The notes: generated from the sequence alone by a model not told the origin. 64,000 bases of DNA from Bacteroidales bacterium (GCA_023231005.1 JALNWG010000002.1:62001-126000); one strand, 5' to 3'. Counted from the first letter of the stretch, positions 46,349 through 55,501 are shown. Made by a program: numbers and translations.

Positions 46349-47338
46349 TCAACGACCCATCATTTTTAAAATCGGATGATAATCTCCCTTTAATCCAACA
46401 GGTTCTTCATTTCTTATCTGGTAAACGATACGAATACTTTCGGATGCATCCTTTAACCCGAATCCTCTACCTGCCAGGATTTCACGGTACATATCGGTAT
46501 GGAGATCGGTAAATCCCTCACTAAATTCTATTTCGCGGTCGCCCATGGTAAGCGAGCGATAGGTTCGCTTTCCTGCGTTTCGGATATTTTCAGGAATATC
46601 ATTATAGTCGATACTTAAGAACCAGCGGATGTTGGCATTTTCAAGTCGAAGTAACCCGGCAGCTTTATGTTTTTCGTGGAGATGTACGATGTTTTCTTTT
46701 ACCGTTCCAAAAATCCAGGAGAGCATGTCGAAAAAATGGACACCGATATTGGTTGCAATACCACCGGATTTTGAAACATCCCCTTTCCAGGACCGGTCAT
46801 ACCAATTGCCTCGAGAAGTGATATAGGTAAGATCCAGATCATACATTTTCTTTCCGGATCCTTTTTTTATTTCTTCATATAAGGCGCGAATTGTGGGATG
46901 TAACCGCAACTGGAGGATGGTATAGATACTTTTTCCGGTTTCTTTTTCAATTTCTTGCAGGGCATCCAGGTTCCATGGATTCAACACAATGGGTTTCTCA
47001 CAGATTGCATGAGCATTATTACGTAAAGCAAGGCGGATATGTGAATCGTGCATGTAATTTGGCGAACAGATACTCACATAATCAACCTTCCGGTTTTCAA
47101 ATCCATTTTTCGACAGAGCCTCTCTCCTAAGTTTATCCAAATGGCGGTCGAAACGTTCTGGTTCAATAAAAAAATCAGCCTTAGGGAAATAACTATCAAT
47201 AATCCCAACGCCATCGTAAGGATCCAGAGCACATATTAGTTTATTTCCGGTATCTCTAATTGCTTTCATGTGCCTTGGTGCTACATATCCAGCAGCTCCG
47301 ATTAGCGCAAAATTGAGGGGCTTTTCCGTTGTATCCAT
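46349..47338 (-). CDS. wbpB: UDP-GlcNAcA 3-dehydrogenase (WbpB/WlbA-type oxidoreductase)
   Basis: This Gfo/Idh/MocA-family oxidoreductase oxidises C3 of UDP-N-acetylglucosaminuronate, preparing it for transamination by WbpE. The N-terminus FALIGAAGYVAPRHMKAI is the WlbA/WbpB NAD-binding start. The catalytic region has VSICSPNYMHDSHI and ICEKPIVLNPWNLDAL (EKP). LQLRLHPTIRAL and NIGVHFFDMLSWIFG follow, all typical of this subgroup. It is 8 bases from wbpD. The dehydrogenase that makes the uronic acid (WbpA) is not in the window. Confidence 0.88.
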   Translation of the reverse strand: MDTTEKPLNFALIGAAGYVAPRHMKAIRDTGNKLICALDPYDGVGIIDSYFPKADFFIEPERFDRHLDKLRREALSKNGFENRKVDYVSICSPNYMHDSHIRLALRNNAHAICEKPIVLNPWNLDALQEIEKETGKSIYTILQLRLHPTIRALYEEIKKGSGKKMYDLDLTYITSRGNWYDRSWKGDVSKSGGIATNIGVHFFDMLSWIFGTVKENIVHLHEKHKAAGLLRLENANIRWFLSIDYNDIPENIRNAGKRTYRSLTMGDREIEFSEGFTDLHTDMYREILAGRGFGLKDASESIRIVYQIRNEEPVGLKGDYHPILKMMGR

Positions 47339-47346
47339 AATGACAT

Positions 47347-47928
47347 TTAAAGTTTAATTACAAGACCTTCCTTCGTTAACTGATAATGTTCTTTGCTTTC
47401 GGGACAAACAGCAATTCCGGCATCGTCGAAATGAAGGCGATGCCCATAAGCGCTCATCCACCCGATATGCCGGCCTGGGTTTCCCACGATCAGTGCATAC
47501 GGCGGAACGTATTTGGTTACCACGGCACCAGCTCCGATAAAAGCATATTCTCCGATTTCGTTTCCACAAACAATGGTTGCGTTGGCTCCGATGGAAGCTC
47601 CTTTTCTGACCAGTGTTTTCATATACTGGTCACGGCGAAGAATATGACTTCGGGGGTTAATGACATTGGTAAAGACCATGGAAGGACCAAGAAAAACATC
47701 ATCTTCACAAATTACCCCGGTATAAATAGAGACATTATTTTGTATTTTAACATTTCGGCCTAAAATAACATCGGGAGAAATCACGCAATTTTGTCCAATA
47801 TTGCATTGTTCCCCAATAACACATCCTTTCATGATATGGGTGAAATGCCAGATTTTCGTTCCTTTTCCAATTTGGCAGCCCGCATCAATTACAGCAGTTT
47901 CATGGGCAAAATATTCAGGTTCCATCAT
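47347..47928 (-). CDS. wbpD: UDP-amino sugar N-acetyltransferase (WbpD/WlbB-type)
   Basis: This left-handed beta-helix acetyltransferase acetylates the 3-amino group of the UDP-sugar made by WbpB and WbpE. The hexapeptide repeat region spans residues about 12-150: [69 protein letters not shown]. Length of 193 is normal. An ATGATG start allows either of two Met codons; the first forms an ATGA overlap with wbpE. Acyl donor is acetyl-CoA by family. Confidence 0.88.
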   Translation of the reverse strand: MMEPEYFAHETAVIDAGCQIGKGTKIWHFTHIMKGCVIGEQCNIGQNCVISPDVILGRNVKIQNNVSIYTGVICEDDVFLGPSMVFTNVINPRSHILRRDQYMKTLVRKGASIGANATIVCGNEIGEYAFIGAGAVVTKYVPPYALIVGNPGRHIGWMSAYGHRLHFDDAGIAVCPESKEHYQLTKEGLVIKL

Positions 47929-49058
47929 GTTCGGTTTAAGAATTCAAGTACGTTACTTGTAATGTAATTCAATTGTTCCTGATCCAATTCGGTATGCATC
48001 GGCAAGGAGAATACAGTTTCACAAAGATGCTCAGTTACCGGAAAATCACCAGGTTTATATCGGGGATCCAGGTAAGCTTTTTGCATGTGCAGAGGAACAG
48101 GATAATAGATCATGGCAGGAACTCCCTTAGTGGCGAGGAATTCAATAAGTGCTTTCCGGTCAATTCCTTGAGAAACCAAGGTATATTGATGAAAAACATG
48201 ATTTGATTTTGAATACCTTACCGGGATTTTCAGTTTTGTTTGATGCCCAAACGCTTTATCATAAAAATCAGCAACAGCGCGGCGTTTTGAAGCATATTCA
48301 TCAAGATGACTTAATTTTACTTTCAAAATTGCAGCCTGGATGCTGTCAAGCCGTGAATTAACACCGATATAATCATGGTAATATCTAACCGTCATGCCAT
48401 GGTTGACCACAACCCGCATCTGCTTAGCCAGATCATCATCGTTGGTGAAGATCGCTCCTCCGTCGCCATAACATCCCAGATTCTTTGACGGAAAAAACGA
48501 AGTACACCCGATATGGCCGATGGTTCCTGATTTTTTTCGACTCCCATCCTCAAAAATATAGTCCGATCCGGTTGCCTGACAGTTATCTTCAACGATATAG
48601 AGATGATGCTTTTTTGCAAGAGCCATGATTTCTTCCATTGGGGCTGCTTGGCCAAAGAGATGAACAGGAACGATTGCTCTGGTTTTCGGAGTGATGGCAC
48701 GTTCGATGGCTTTGGGATCGATATTAAAAGTATCCGGATCCACATCAACTAAAACCGGCGTAAGTTTAAGCAAAGCGATCACTTCGGCAGTCGCAATAAA
48801 GGTGAAAGAAGAAGTGATCACCTCATCACCAGGTTGTAATCCAAGTGCCATCATGGAAACTTGCAAGGCATCGGTACCGTTAGCACAGGGAATAACATGT
48901 TTCACACCGAGATATTGTTCGAAATTATTTTGAAAAGCATGTACGGCAGGTCCATTGATAAAAGCACAGGAGTCAATGACTTCCTGGATCTGCTGATCGA
49001 TTTCAGATTTGATGTTCAGGTATTGGCTGTGTAAGTCAACCATTTGGATTTTCTTCAT
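47925..49058 (-). CDS. wbpE: UDP-3-keto sugar aminotransferase (WbpE/WlbC-type, DegT family)
   Basis: This PLP enzyme transaminates the 3-keto sugar from WbpB with glutamate as donor. [20 protein letters not shown] is the typical N-terminus. The cofactor region includes [15 protein letters not shown] (phosphate), [12 protein letters not shown] (Asp), and the PLP lysine in [39 protein letters not shown] is also typical. It is the first gene of a five-gene run wbpE-wbpD-wbpB-galE-rfbB. The closest known relative by function in Porphyromonas is PorR. Confidence 0.9.
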   Translation of the reverse strand: MKKIQMVDLHSQYLNIKSEIDQQIQEVIDSCAFINGPAVHAFQNNFEQYLGVKHVIPCANGTDALQVSMMALGLQPGDEVITSSFTFIATAEVIALLKLTPVLVDVDPDTFNIDPKAIERAITPKTRAIVPVHLFGQAAPMEEIMALAKKHHLYIVEDNCQATGSDYIFEDGSRKKSGTIGHIGCTSFFPSKNLGCYGDGGAIFTNDDDLAKQMRVVVNHGMTVRYYHDYIGVNSRLDSIQAAILKVKLSHLDEYASKRRAVADFYDKAFGHQTKLKIPVRYSKSNHVFHQYTLVSQGIDRKALIEFLATKGVPAMIYYPVPLHMQKAYLDPRYKPGDFPVTEHLCETVFSLPMHTELDQEQLNYITSNVLEFLNRT

Positions 49059-49091
49059 ACGTTATTGTGTATTTTGCGTGATTGATCGATA

Positions 49092-49099
49092 CAAATATA
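49092..49099 (-). promoter_or_regulatory. -7 box for the wbpE operon
   Basis: On the minus strand these bases read TATATTTG, a full TAnnTTTG match, 33 bases before the wbpE ATG. The expected -33 position is not a good TTTG. It is back to back with the elbB promoter. Confidence 0.4.
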
Positions 49100-49118
49100 A
49101 CGCAAATATTGTACTTTC

Positions 49119-49151
49119 GTTGTTCACCCTGTGGCGGTTTTCTTATCTTTG
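49119..49151 (+). promoter_or_regulatory. Promoter of elbB
   Basis: GTTG at 49119-49122 and TATCTTTG at 49144-49151, a full TAnnTTTG match, are separated by 21 bases. The ATG is 26 bases after the -7 box. Confidence 0.55.
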
Positions 49152-49177
49152 GTACCGACAATTAAATTATCTGAAAA

Positions 49178-49828
49178 ATGAAACGATTTGCTGTCGTCTT
49201 AGCTGGTTGCGGGATTTTCGATGGAGCCGAGATCCATGAATCAGTTCTAACCCTTCTGGCCATCGACAAAGCAGGTGCAGGTTATCATTGCTTTGCTCCT
49301 GATATTCCACAGTATCATGTGATCGACCATCTGAAAAAAAAACCTGCCGGCGAACAACGAAATGTCTTGGTAGAATCAGCCCGGGTGGCACGTGGAGACA
49401 TCTCCCCATTAAGGACTTTTAGATCATCTGACTATGACGCATTAATCTTCCCCGGTGGATTTGGAACTGTAAAAAACTTATGTTCCTGGGCGTATGAAGG
49501 CGATAACTGTAAGGTTAATTCCGAAGTAGAAAAAGCCATAAAAACCATGTTTGAAGCCAAAAAACCCATTGGTGCCATGTGTATTGCACCCGTCATCATA
49601 GCAAGGTTATTTAAAGGAGTTAAATTGACCACCGGACAGGATCCTGCTTCAAGTAGCTTTATAGAAAAGATGGGAAATATATCGATCCGGACAAACCATG
49701 GGGAAGTAATCATAGATCAGGAGAAAAAGCTATTTACCACCCCATGTTACATGTTAGATTCCTCAATCAGTCAGATTGCCACAGGCACAGAAAATATTGT
49801 CAGAGAGATGCTGAAATCAATGGGGTAA
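49178..49828 (+). CDS. elbB: ElbB-family DJ-1/PfpI protein
   Basis: ElbB is a member of the DJ-1/PfpI class I glutamine amidotransferase-like superfamily, described in E. coli as a glyoxalase-type protein with a link to isoprenoid pathways. The 216-residue protein has VVLAGCGIFDGAEIHESVLT at the N-terminus, DALIFPGGFGTVKNLCSWA, and the conserved Cys in GAMCIAPVIIARL. Length and motifs fit well. Its true substrate is unclear. It ends 2 bases from the convergent buk stop. Confidence 0.9.
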   Translation: MKRFAVVLAGCGIFDGAEIHESVLTLLAIDKAGAGYHCFAPDIPQYHVIDHLKKKPAGEQRNVLVESARVARGDISPLRTFRSSDYDALIFPGGFGTVKNLCSWAYEGDNCKVNSEVEKAIKTMFEAKKPIGAMCIAPVIIARLFKGVKLTTGQDPASSSFIEKMGNISIRTNHGEVIIDQEKKLFTTPCYMLDSSISQIATGTENIVREMLKSMG

Positions 49829-49830
49829 TT

Positions 49831-50907
49831 TCATTGGTATTGTTTTACCTCCATCTCGCCTTTTAGCACCATGATTCCATTGATGGCGAGCGCCCGCATT
49901 TCATCCTCACCCGGGATGACATGAATCGGAGCTAATTTATAAACACGTTCCCGGATCCATTCAACAAAGCCTTTATCATAAGCAATACCACCAGTGATAA
50001 GAATAGCATCCACCTCACATTTTAACACGGTATACATTTCCCCGATATATTTAGCCACTTGATAGGCCATGGCATGATAAATAAGTTCTGCCTTGGGGTC
50101 ACCGGCTTTCACCATTTTTTCCACTTCATAAGCGTTATTGGTCCCCAGATAGGAAACCAATCCGCCTTCACCTGTAATCATTCGTAGTACTTGATTCAAG
50201 GTATATTTTCCACTGAAACAAACTTTTGCAAGCTGATCAACCGGGAGCGTTCCACTACGTTCCGGGCTAAAGGGGCCTTCTCCGCTAAGCGCCTGGTTGA
50301 CATCAACAACCTGACCATAATTATGAGCGCCCACTGAAATGCCCCCTCCAAGATGGACTACAATAAGGTTTAACGCTTCATATTTCCGTTGAATTGATTT
50401 GGCAAATTCCCGGGCCACCGCTTTTTGGTTCAACGCATGAAAAATGGAAATCCTTTCAAACAGTGGATGTCCAGCCACTCGGGCGATGGGACTCAATTCA
50501 TCAACCACAACCGGATCTGCAATAAAAGCACGAACCGATGGCAATGACTGAGCCAGGTTATGGGCAATAAGTCCCCCCAAACTGCTGGCATGTTCTCCCA
50601 ACGGACTGTTTCGCAGGCACTCGATCATGGCTTCGTTTACTTCATAAACTCCCGAAGGAATTGGTTTCAGTAAGCCACCTCTGCCAATAATTGCCTGTAA
50701 ATTGTTAATATGAATATCTGCTTCTTTAAGTTGCTGGAGTATGATATCCTTACGGAATTCAAATTGGTCAGTCATCTTCGCAAAAGGAGCCAGTTCCTCA
50801 GGGGTATGTTTTATAGTTTTTAAAAAAATAGGCTCTGTATTCTGATAAACAGCAATTTTCGTCGAAGTTGACCCGGGGTTGATCGCCAATACTTTAATAT
50901 CTTTCAT
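49831..50907 (-). CDS. buk: Butyrate kinase
   Basis: Buk converts butyryl phosphate + ADP to butyrate + ATP. It has the ASKHA fold of acetate kinase: VLAINPGSTSTKIAVY at the N-terminus, AIIGRGGLLKPIPSGVYEVN, HLGGGISVGAHNYGQVVDVN and ILITGGIAYDKGFVEWI. Length of 358 matches Buk and separates it from AckA (about 400). It is the last gene of ptb-permease-buk, 11 bases after the permease. Branched-chain acyl phosphates may also be used. Confidence 0.93.
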   Translation of the reverse strand: MKDIKVLAINPGSTSTKIAVYQNTEPIFLKTIKHTPEELAPFAKMTDQFEFRKDIILQQLKEADIHINNLQAIIGRGGLLKPIPSGVYEVNEAMIECLRNSPLGEHASSLGGLIAHNLAQSLPSVRAFIADPVVVDELSPIARVAGHPLFERISIFHALNQKAVAREFAKSIQRKYEALNLIVVHLGGGISVGAHNYGQVVDVNQALSGEGPFSPERSGTLPVDQLAKVCFSGKYTLNQVLRMITGEGGLVSYLGTNNAYEVEKMVKAGDPKAELIYHAMAYQVAKYIGEMYTVLKCEVDAILITGGIAYDKGFVEWIRERVYKLAPIHVIPGEDEMRALAINGIMVLKGEMEVKQYQ

Positions 50908-50918
50908 TCCTTAAATCT

Positions 50919-52457
50919 TTATTTTGACGCATTGGTTGAATTTCGTTGTTTGCTATGGTGAATACTGTATGTAAAATAGATAACAAATCCAATGGCCATC
51001 CAGATAACAAGCCGAGCCCAGGTATCCAACGGCAAGGCAGCCATTTGGATAAAGCAAATGAGTGCTCCTAAAATGGGAATCACTGGGACAAAAGGTGTCC
51101 GGAAAGGGCGGGGAATATCCGGTCTGGTTTTTCGGAGAACGACAATACTAATACATACAATAGAAAAAGCGAGTAAAGTTCCGATAGAAACCAGTTCTCC
51201 TAAAATGCTGATAGGTAATACTCCTGCTAAAACCACTGCAACAGAACCAGTCAGGATGGTGCTAACGTATGGGGTTTTGAATTTCGGATGGACTTTAGAA
51301 AATATCGGTGGAAGCAATCCGTCTTTCGACATAGAATAAAAAATACGGGGTTGCCCCATGAGCATTACCAGGATCACAGAACTTAATCCTGCAATGGCCG
51401 CTATTTTTACGATAGGTCTTAGCCAAAACATCCCCTTCCCCATGGCATCTACACCAACTGCAACCGGATCGGCTACATTCAGAGTGGTATAGCTGACTAT
51501 CCCCGTTAATACAATAGCAACCAGGATATACAAGACAGTTGAAACACTCAGGGATCCTAGAATTCCGATGGGCATGTCACGCTGGGGATTTTTTGCTTCC
51601 TGGGCCGCGGTCGACACGGCATCAAATCCAATGTACGCGAAAAAGATTACCCCAGCTCCCCGAAGGATACCGCTCCACCCAAAGTGCCCCCATTCGCCGG
51701 TATTTTTGGGAATGAAGGGATGCCAATTAGCAACCTTTACGAATGCAATTCCGATGGCGATAAACAAGATGATCACAGCAACTTTCACAATGACCATCAC
51801 GTTGTTAAAATTGGCTGACTCTCTAATCCCCACGATCAACAAGAGGGTAAGCGCTGCAATAATGAACATCGCAGGAAGGTTGATGATGGCTGTAACGTGT
51901 GGCAATGAATCAACATTCACCCCTTGTGCCAGTAATCCGGTTGCAAGATTGTGGGTCAATTCCTGCCATCCCAGTTTTGGAACCTCAACCAGGACAGATC
52001 CTGTTGCCGCTGTTAGCGTGGTAGGAATGAAGATACCGAAATCTTTCAGAAAGCTAACCACATACCCCGACCAACCTACTGAAACTGTGGAGGCCGCAAA
52101 TAAATATTCCAGAATAAGATCCCATCCAATGATCCATGCCAAAAATTCGCCCAGGGTAGCATAAGAATATGTATAAGCGCTTCCTGAAATAGGAATCATG
52201 GAAGCAAACTCTGCATAACAAAGTCCGGCGAAAGCACAGGCAGTTCCTGATATGAGAAAGGAAATAACAATAGCTGGTCCTGCATATTGTGCGGCTGCCT
52301 GTCCTGTCAGAACAAAAATTCCAGCGCCGATTATAGCACCGATCCCCAGGGTGGTAAGGTTAAGACTGGTAAGTGTTTTTTTTAACCCTGCTTTATTATC
52401 TTTAGCTTCTTGTAGTAAATCACCAAGGGATTTTGTAATGAACAGGTTTTTCGCCAT
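50919..52457 (-). CDS. APC-family amino-acid permease
   Basis: This 512-residue inner-membrane protein has about 12 membrane helices. The family start is LTTLGIGAIIGAGIFVLTGQ and GPAIVISFLISGTACAFAGL; FFAYIGFDAVSTAAQEAKNP is the consensus of the sixth helix in the APC group and PRIFYSMSKDGLLPP is also present. The closest general match is the cationic/branched amino-acid transporter group (YfnA-like). Substrate is not readable. Its place between ptb and buk suggests import of an amino acid whose breakdown gives butyryl- or isobutyryl-CoA-type products; this is inference. Confidence 0.9.
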   Translation of the reverse strand: MAKNLFITKSLGDLLQEAKDNKAGLKKTLTSLNLTTLGIGAIIGAGIFVLTGQAAAQYAGPAIVISFLISGTACAFAGLCYAEFASMIPISGSAYTYSYATLGEFLAWIIGWDLILEYLFAASTVSVGWSGYVVSFLKDFGIFIPTTLTAATGSVLVEVPKLGWQELTHNLATGLLAQGVNVDSLPHVTAIINLPAMFIIAALTLLLIVGIRESANFNNVMVIVKVAVIILFIAIGIAFVKVANWHPFIPKNTGEWGHFGWSGILRGAGVIFFAYIGFDAVSTAAQEAKNPQRDMPIGILGSLSVSTVLYILVAIVLTGIVSYTTLNVADPVAVGVDAMGKGMFWLRPIVKIAAIAGLSSVILVMLMGQPRIFYSMSKDGLLPPIFSKVHPKFKTPYVSTILTGSVAVVLAGVLPISILGELVSIGTLLAFSIVCISIVVLRKTRPDIPRPFRTPFVPVIPILGALICFIQMAALPLDTWARLVIWMAIGFVIYFTYSIHHSKQRNSTNASK

Positions 52458-52479
52458 AATGAAGAAAAAAATGGAACAG

Positions 52480-53406
52480 TTAGATTGCAGCTGCCATCAC
52501 GATGCTGGCTTGTTTCGATTCTTCAGTATCCGAACGGGAAGTAAGTACAATGGGAGCAGCAGCGCCCAAAATCACAGCGGCTAATTTAGCATTGCACGAA
52601 AAACCAAAAGCTTTATACAGGATATTACCTGCTTCAATGTCGGGAACTACCAGTAAGTCTGCATCTCCAGCCACATCACTAACAATTCCTTTATGCTTTG
52701 CACTGGCAGCGCTGATTGCATTGTCGTAAGCCAAGGGGCCATCGATAATACAATTTTTAATTTGTCCACGTTGGCCCATTTTTGATAACATAGCGGCTTC
52801 GATGGTTGCAGGCATGGCTTCATTGACCATTTCAACAGCAGCAAGAACAGCAACTTTAGGCTTCTTATATCCTAGCTTATTCATAAATTCAACTGCATTG
52901 TTGGTCAAGGCTACTTTTGTTTTAAAATCAGGAGCCGGAATCATTGCAGCATCTGTCAAACCAAGTAATTTAGGATATGTAGGAACTTCAAACAAAGCAA
53001 AGTGTGAAAGGACATCGCCTTTTCGTAATCCGTTTTCCTTATCGAGGACACCTCTGAGGAAAACAGCCGTAGGAACATTTCCCTTCATCAGAATATCGGC
53101 TTCTTTGTTGCGTACCATTTTAACTGCAATCCTAACTGAATTAACGTCAACCTCTTCATCAATGATTTTCATTCCTTTCACATCAAGTTTCAGATTAGCA
53201 GCAATATCCTTGATTTTTTTCTCATTTCCAACCAGGATCGCTTCTATCAAACCCATTTTAGCGACTGCACAGATTGCTTCCAGGCAGTGTTCGTCATGAG
53301 CAACAGCTACAGCCAGTCTCTTTTTTCCAGATTTTTTTGCAAGGTCATTCAGATCAGTAAGTTTAGTTAAACAAGCGGGTCCGGATTTCTTCGTTGTTTC
53401 TGTCAT
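52480..53406 (-). CDS. ptb: Phosphate butyryltransferase
   Basis: Ptb converts butyryl-CoA and phosphate to butyryl phosphate for Buk. The 308-residue protein belongs to the phosphate acetyl/butyryltransferase family: RLAVAVAHDEHCLEAI, AILVGNEKKIKDIA, ADILMKGNVPTAVFLRGVL, LTDAAMIPAPDF, DADLLVVPDIEAGNILYKAF and PIVLTSRSDT. The butyrate versus acetate preference rests on length and on buk being in the same operon. It has a strong ribosome binding site (GGAGG, 53414-53418). Confidence 0.92.
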   Translation of the reverse strand: MTETTKKSGPACLTKLTDLNDLAKKSGKKRLAVAVAHDEHCLEAICAVAKMGLIEAILVGNEKKIKDIAANLKLDVKGMKIIDEEVDVNSVRIAVKMVRNKEADILMKGNVPTAVFLRGVLDKENGLRKGDVLSHFALFEVPTYPKLLGLTDAAMIPAPDFKTKVALTNNAVEFMNKLGYKKPKVAVLAAVEMVNEAMPATIEAAMLSKMGQRGQIKNCIIDGPLAYDNAISAASAKHKGIVSDVAGDADLLVVPDIEAGNILYKAFGFSCNAKLAAVILGAAAPIVLTSRSDTEESKQASIVMAAAI

Positions 53407-53413
53407 TTTCTTT

Positions 53414-53418
53414 CCTCC
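53414..53418 (-). promoter_or_regulatory. Shine-Dalgarno sequence before ptb
   Basis: The minus strand reads GGAGG with 7 bases to the ptb ATG, an ideal spacing. This is one of the few strong motifs of the kind in the window. Confidence 0.7.
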
Positions 53419-53463
53419 GATTATTTTAAGTTATTAACTTGTTTATAAAGCATTTCAAGCCGG

Positions 53464-53495
53464 CAAACGTACGCGAATTTTAGCAAACAGACAAG
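53464..53495 (-). promoter_or_regulatory. Promoter of ptb-permease-buk
   Basis: On the minus strand CTTG (53495-53492) and TACGTTTG (53471-53464, full TAnnTTTG) are separated by 20 bases. The ptb ATG is 57 bases beyond the -7 box. The divergent tnaA promoter is about 36 bases away. Confidence 0.55.
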
Positions 53496-53530
53496 CAGTT
53501 TCCGAAATATTTTAAGGATAAAAAAATTCT

Positions 53531-53538
53531 TACATTTG
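53531..53538 (+). promoter_or_regulatory. -7 box for tnaA
   Basis: TACATTTG is a full TAnnTTTG match 24 bases before the tnaA ATG. The -33 region is A/T-rich and has no clear TTTG at the right distance, so an activator may be needed. I see no tnaC-like leader peptide. Confidence 0.45.
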
Positions 53539-53562
53539 CAGTATCTTCAAAAATAGAAAATC

Positions 53563-54936
53563 ATGAATTTGCCTTTTGCCGAATCTTACAAAATCAAGAT
53601 GGTAGAAACCATCCACAAAAGCACTCGTAAAGAACGCGAACAATGGATTAAAGAAGCCCATTACAATCTTTTCAGCTTAAAAAGCGATCAGGTCTTCATT
53701 GACCTTCTCACCGATTCAGGGACAGGAGCTATGAGTGACAAACAATGGTCGGAATTGATGCTTGGCGACGAAAGTTATGCCGGGGCCTCCTCCTATTTTA
53801 AAATGAAAAATGCCATTCAGGATATCCTTGGTTTCGAATATTTCCTACCAACACATCAGGGCAGAGCAGCAGAAAATGTTCTCTTTTCAGTACTTGTCAA
53901 GGAAGGGAACCTGATCCCAGGAAATTCTCACTTTGATACAACCAAAAGCCATATCGAATTCCGTAAAGCTTTTGCTGTCGATTGTACCATTGATGAAGCA
54001 TTTGATACAACAATATCACATCCTTTCAAGGGCAATGTTGATCCGGTAAAACTGGAAAAAGTGCTGAAGGAAAATCATGATAAAATTCCTTTTATTATTA
54101 TCACCGTTACCTGTAACTCATCGGGGGGACAGCCTGTATCAATAGAAAATCTGAAAATGATACGGAAACTGGCCGACAAATACGGAAAAATCGTTGTTTT
54201 TGATTCTGCCCGGTTTGCTGAAAATGCCTATTTCATCAAATTGCGTGAAAAAGGATATCAGGATAAATCCATTCGCGAAATTGTTCGTGAGATGTTTTCC
54301 TGTGCTGATGTCATGACCATGAGTGCCAAAAAAGATGCCATTGTCAACATGGGCGGATTCATTGGCATGAGAAGCAAAGAGCTATTTGAACAAGCCAGCA
54401 TGTTTAACATCCTGTTTGAAGGATATGTTACGTATGGTGGAATGTCGGGTAGGGATATGAATGCATTGGCCCAGGGCTTGTATGATGGTACTGAGTTTGA
54501 TTATCTTGATACCCGGGTTAAACAGGTTGAATATCTTGGAAATCGGTTGATGGAGTTTGGAATCCCAGTTCAGCAACCCATTGGCGGTCATGCTGTATTT
54601 GTTGATGCCAAGCGATTTTTACCCAATTTGCCTAAGGAAGAATTCCAGGCGCAGACATTGGCCATAGAATTGTATCTCGAAGCAGGTATTCGTGGGGTTG
54701 AAATCGGTGCATTATTAGCCGATCGTGACCCGATAACCCGTGAAAATCGTTATCCTGCTCTTGAATTGTTACGCTTGGCTATCCCCCGCCGGGTTTACAC
54801 CAACAACCACATGGATGTTGTCGCAATAGCGCTAAAAAATATTTATGACCGGCGTGAATCCATAACAAGGGGATTGAAAATTGTGAAAGAAGCAGCGATC
54901 CTGCGTCATTTCACAGTTTCTCTTGACCTTGCCTGA
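53563..54936 (+). CDS. tnaA: Tryptophanase
   Basis: TnaA is a PLP beta-eliminating lyase that splits tryptophan to indole, pyruvate and ammonia. The 457-residue protein has FIDLLTDSGTGAMSDKQWSE, PTHQGRAAENVLFSVL, DSARFAENAYFIKLREKGY and the PLP lysine in MTMSAKKDAIVNMGGF. The close relative tyrosine phenol-lyase is ruled out by residues: the motif is HFDTT (Asp, as in tryptophanase, not Thr), VEIGALLADRDP (no Arg as in MERG of phenol-lyases), and a C-terminal LRHFT His. It is divergent from ptb-buk and precedes mntP. Confidence 0.93.
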   Translation: MNLPFAESYKIKMVETIHKSTRKEREQWIKEAHYNLFSLKSDQVFIDLLTDSGTGAMSDKQWSELMLGDESYAGASSYFKMKNAIQDILGFEYFLPTHQGRAAENVLFSVLVKEGNLIPGNSHFDTTKSHIEFRKAFAVDCTIDEAFDTTISHPFKGNVDPVKLEKVLKENHDKIPFIIITVTCNSSGGQPVSIENLKMIRKLADKYGKIVVFDSARFAENAYFIKLREKGYQDKSIREIVREMFSCADVMTMSAKKDAIVNMGGFIGMRSKELFEQASMFNILFEGYVTYGGMSGRDMNALAQGLYDGTEFDYLDTRVKQVEYLGNRLMEFGIPVQQPIGGHAVFVDAKRFLPNLPKEEFQAQTLAIELYLEAGIRGVEIGALLADRDPITRENRYPALELLRLAIPRRVYTNNHMDVVAIALKNIYDRRESITRGLKIVKEAAILRHFTVSLDLA

Positions 54937-54940
54937 TCCC

Positions 54941-55501
54941 ATGTCGTTTTTCGAACTTTTCCTTATTTCACTGGGCCTTTCGATGGATTGCTTTGCTGTA
55001 TCGCTCAGTGTGGGTGTCAGTCATAAATTAAAATGGAAAGAAACATTCCTGATCGCTTTTTCATTTGGGCTGTTTCAGGGATTAATGCCACTCATGGGTT
55101 GGATGCTTGGAACAAGCATTCAAACGTTGATTGCAAGCATCGATCATTGGATAGCCTTTGGCATTCTGGCAGTCATCGGATTAAGAATGGTCTGGCAGGC
55201 AATATTTCCTGAAAATAAAAAGGCAACTACCGACATCAGAAAGTTGCCTGTGCTACTTTCCCTTTCCATTGCTACCAGCATCGATGCCCTCATTACCGGA
55301 GTAGGATTTGGATTTATCAAAGTAAAAATTTTAGAAGCAGTCCTTTTGATTTCCATAACTACATTTGTAATTTCCATTGCGGGTGTGAAACTTGGAGAAA
55401 AAACCACTTTTATTTCATCCCGGTGGGCTGAATTTTTAGGTGGAGTTATCCTCATCTTAATTGGGACCAAAATTTTATTGGAACATCTTGGCATGATTTG
55501 A
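54941..55501 (+). CDS. mntP: Manganese efflux pump MntP
   Basis: MntP exports Mn2+ to avoid toxicity. The 186-residue protein has six membrane helices and the two repeated Asp motifs GLSMDCFAVSLSVG and ATSIDALITGVGFGF. The start at 54941 (MSFFELFLISLG) was chosen; an upstream TTG would overlap tnaA. A gap of 4 bases from tnaA suggests cotranscription. No yybP-ykoY riboswitch, the usual regulator of mntP, is visible. Confidence 0.92.
   Translation: MSFFELFLISLGLSMDCFAVSLSVGVSHKLKWKETFLIAFSFGLFQGLMPLMGWMLGTSIQTLIASIDHWIAFGILAVIGLRMVWQAIFPENKKATTDIRKLPVLLSLSIATSIDALITGVGFGFIKVKILEAVLLISITTFVISIAGVKLGEKTTFISSRWAEFLGGVILILIGTKILLEHLGMI

Noticed and set aside
51568..52164. Antisense 198-codon frame opposite the APC permease
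   Set aside because: It lies fully within the permease, whose motifs are clear; no start motif or homology is visible.
53563..54936. Tyrosine phenol-lyase as an alternative to tryptophanase
   Set aside because: The discriminating residues (Asp in HFDTT, Ile-Gly in VEIGALL, His in LRHFT) are those of tryptophanase.
54902..54940. Manganese yybP-ykoY riboswitch before mntP
   Set aside because: Only 4 bases separate tnaA from mntP, leaving no room for it.
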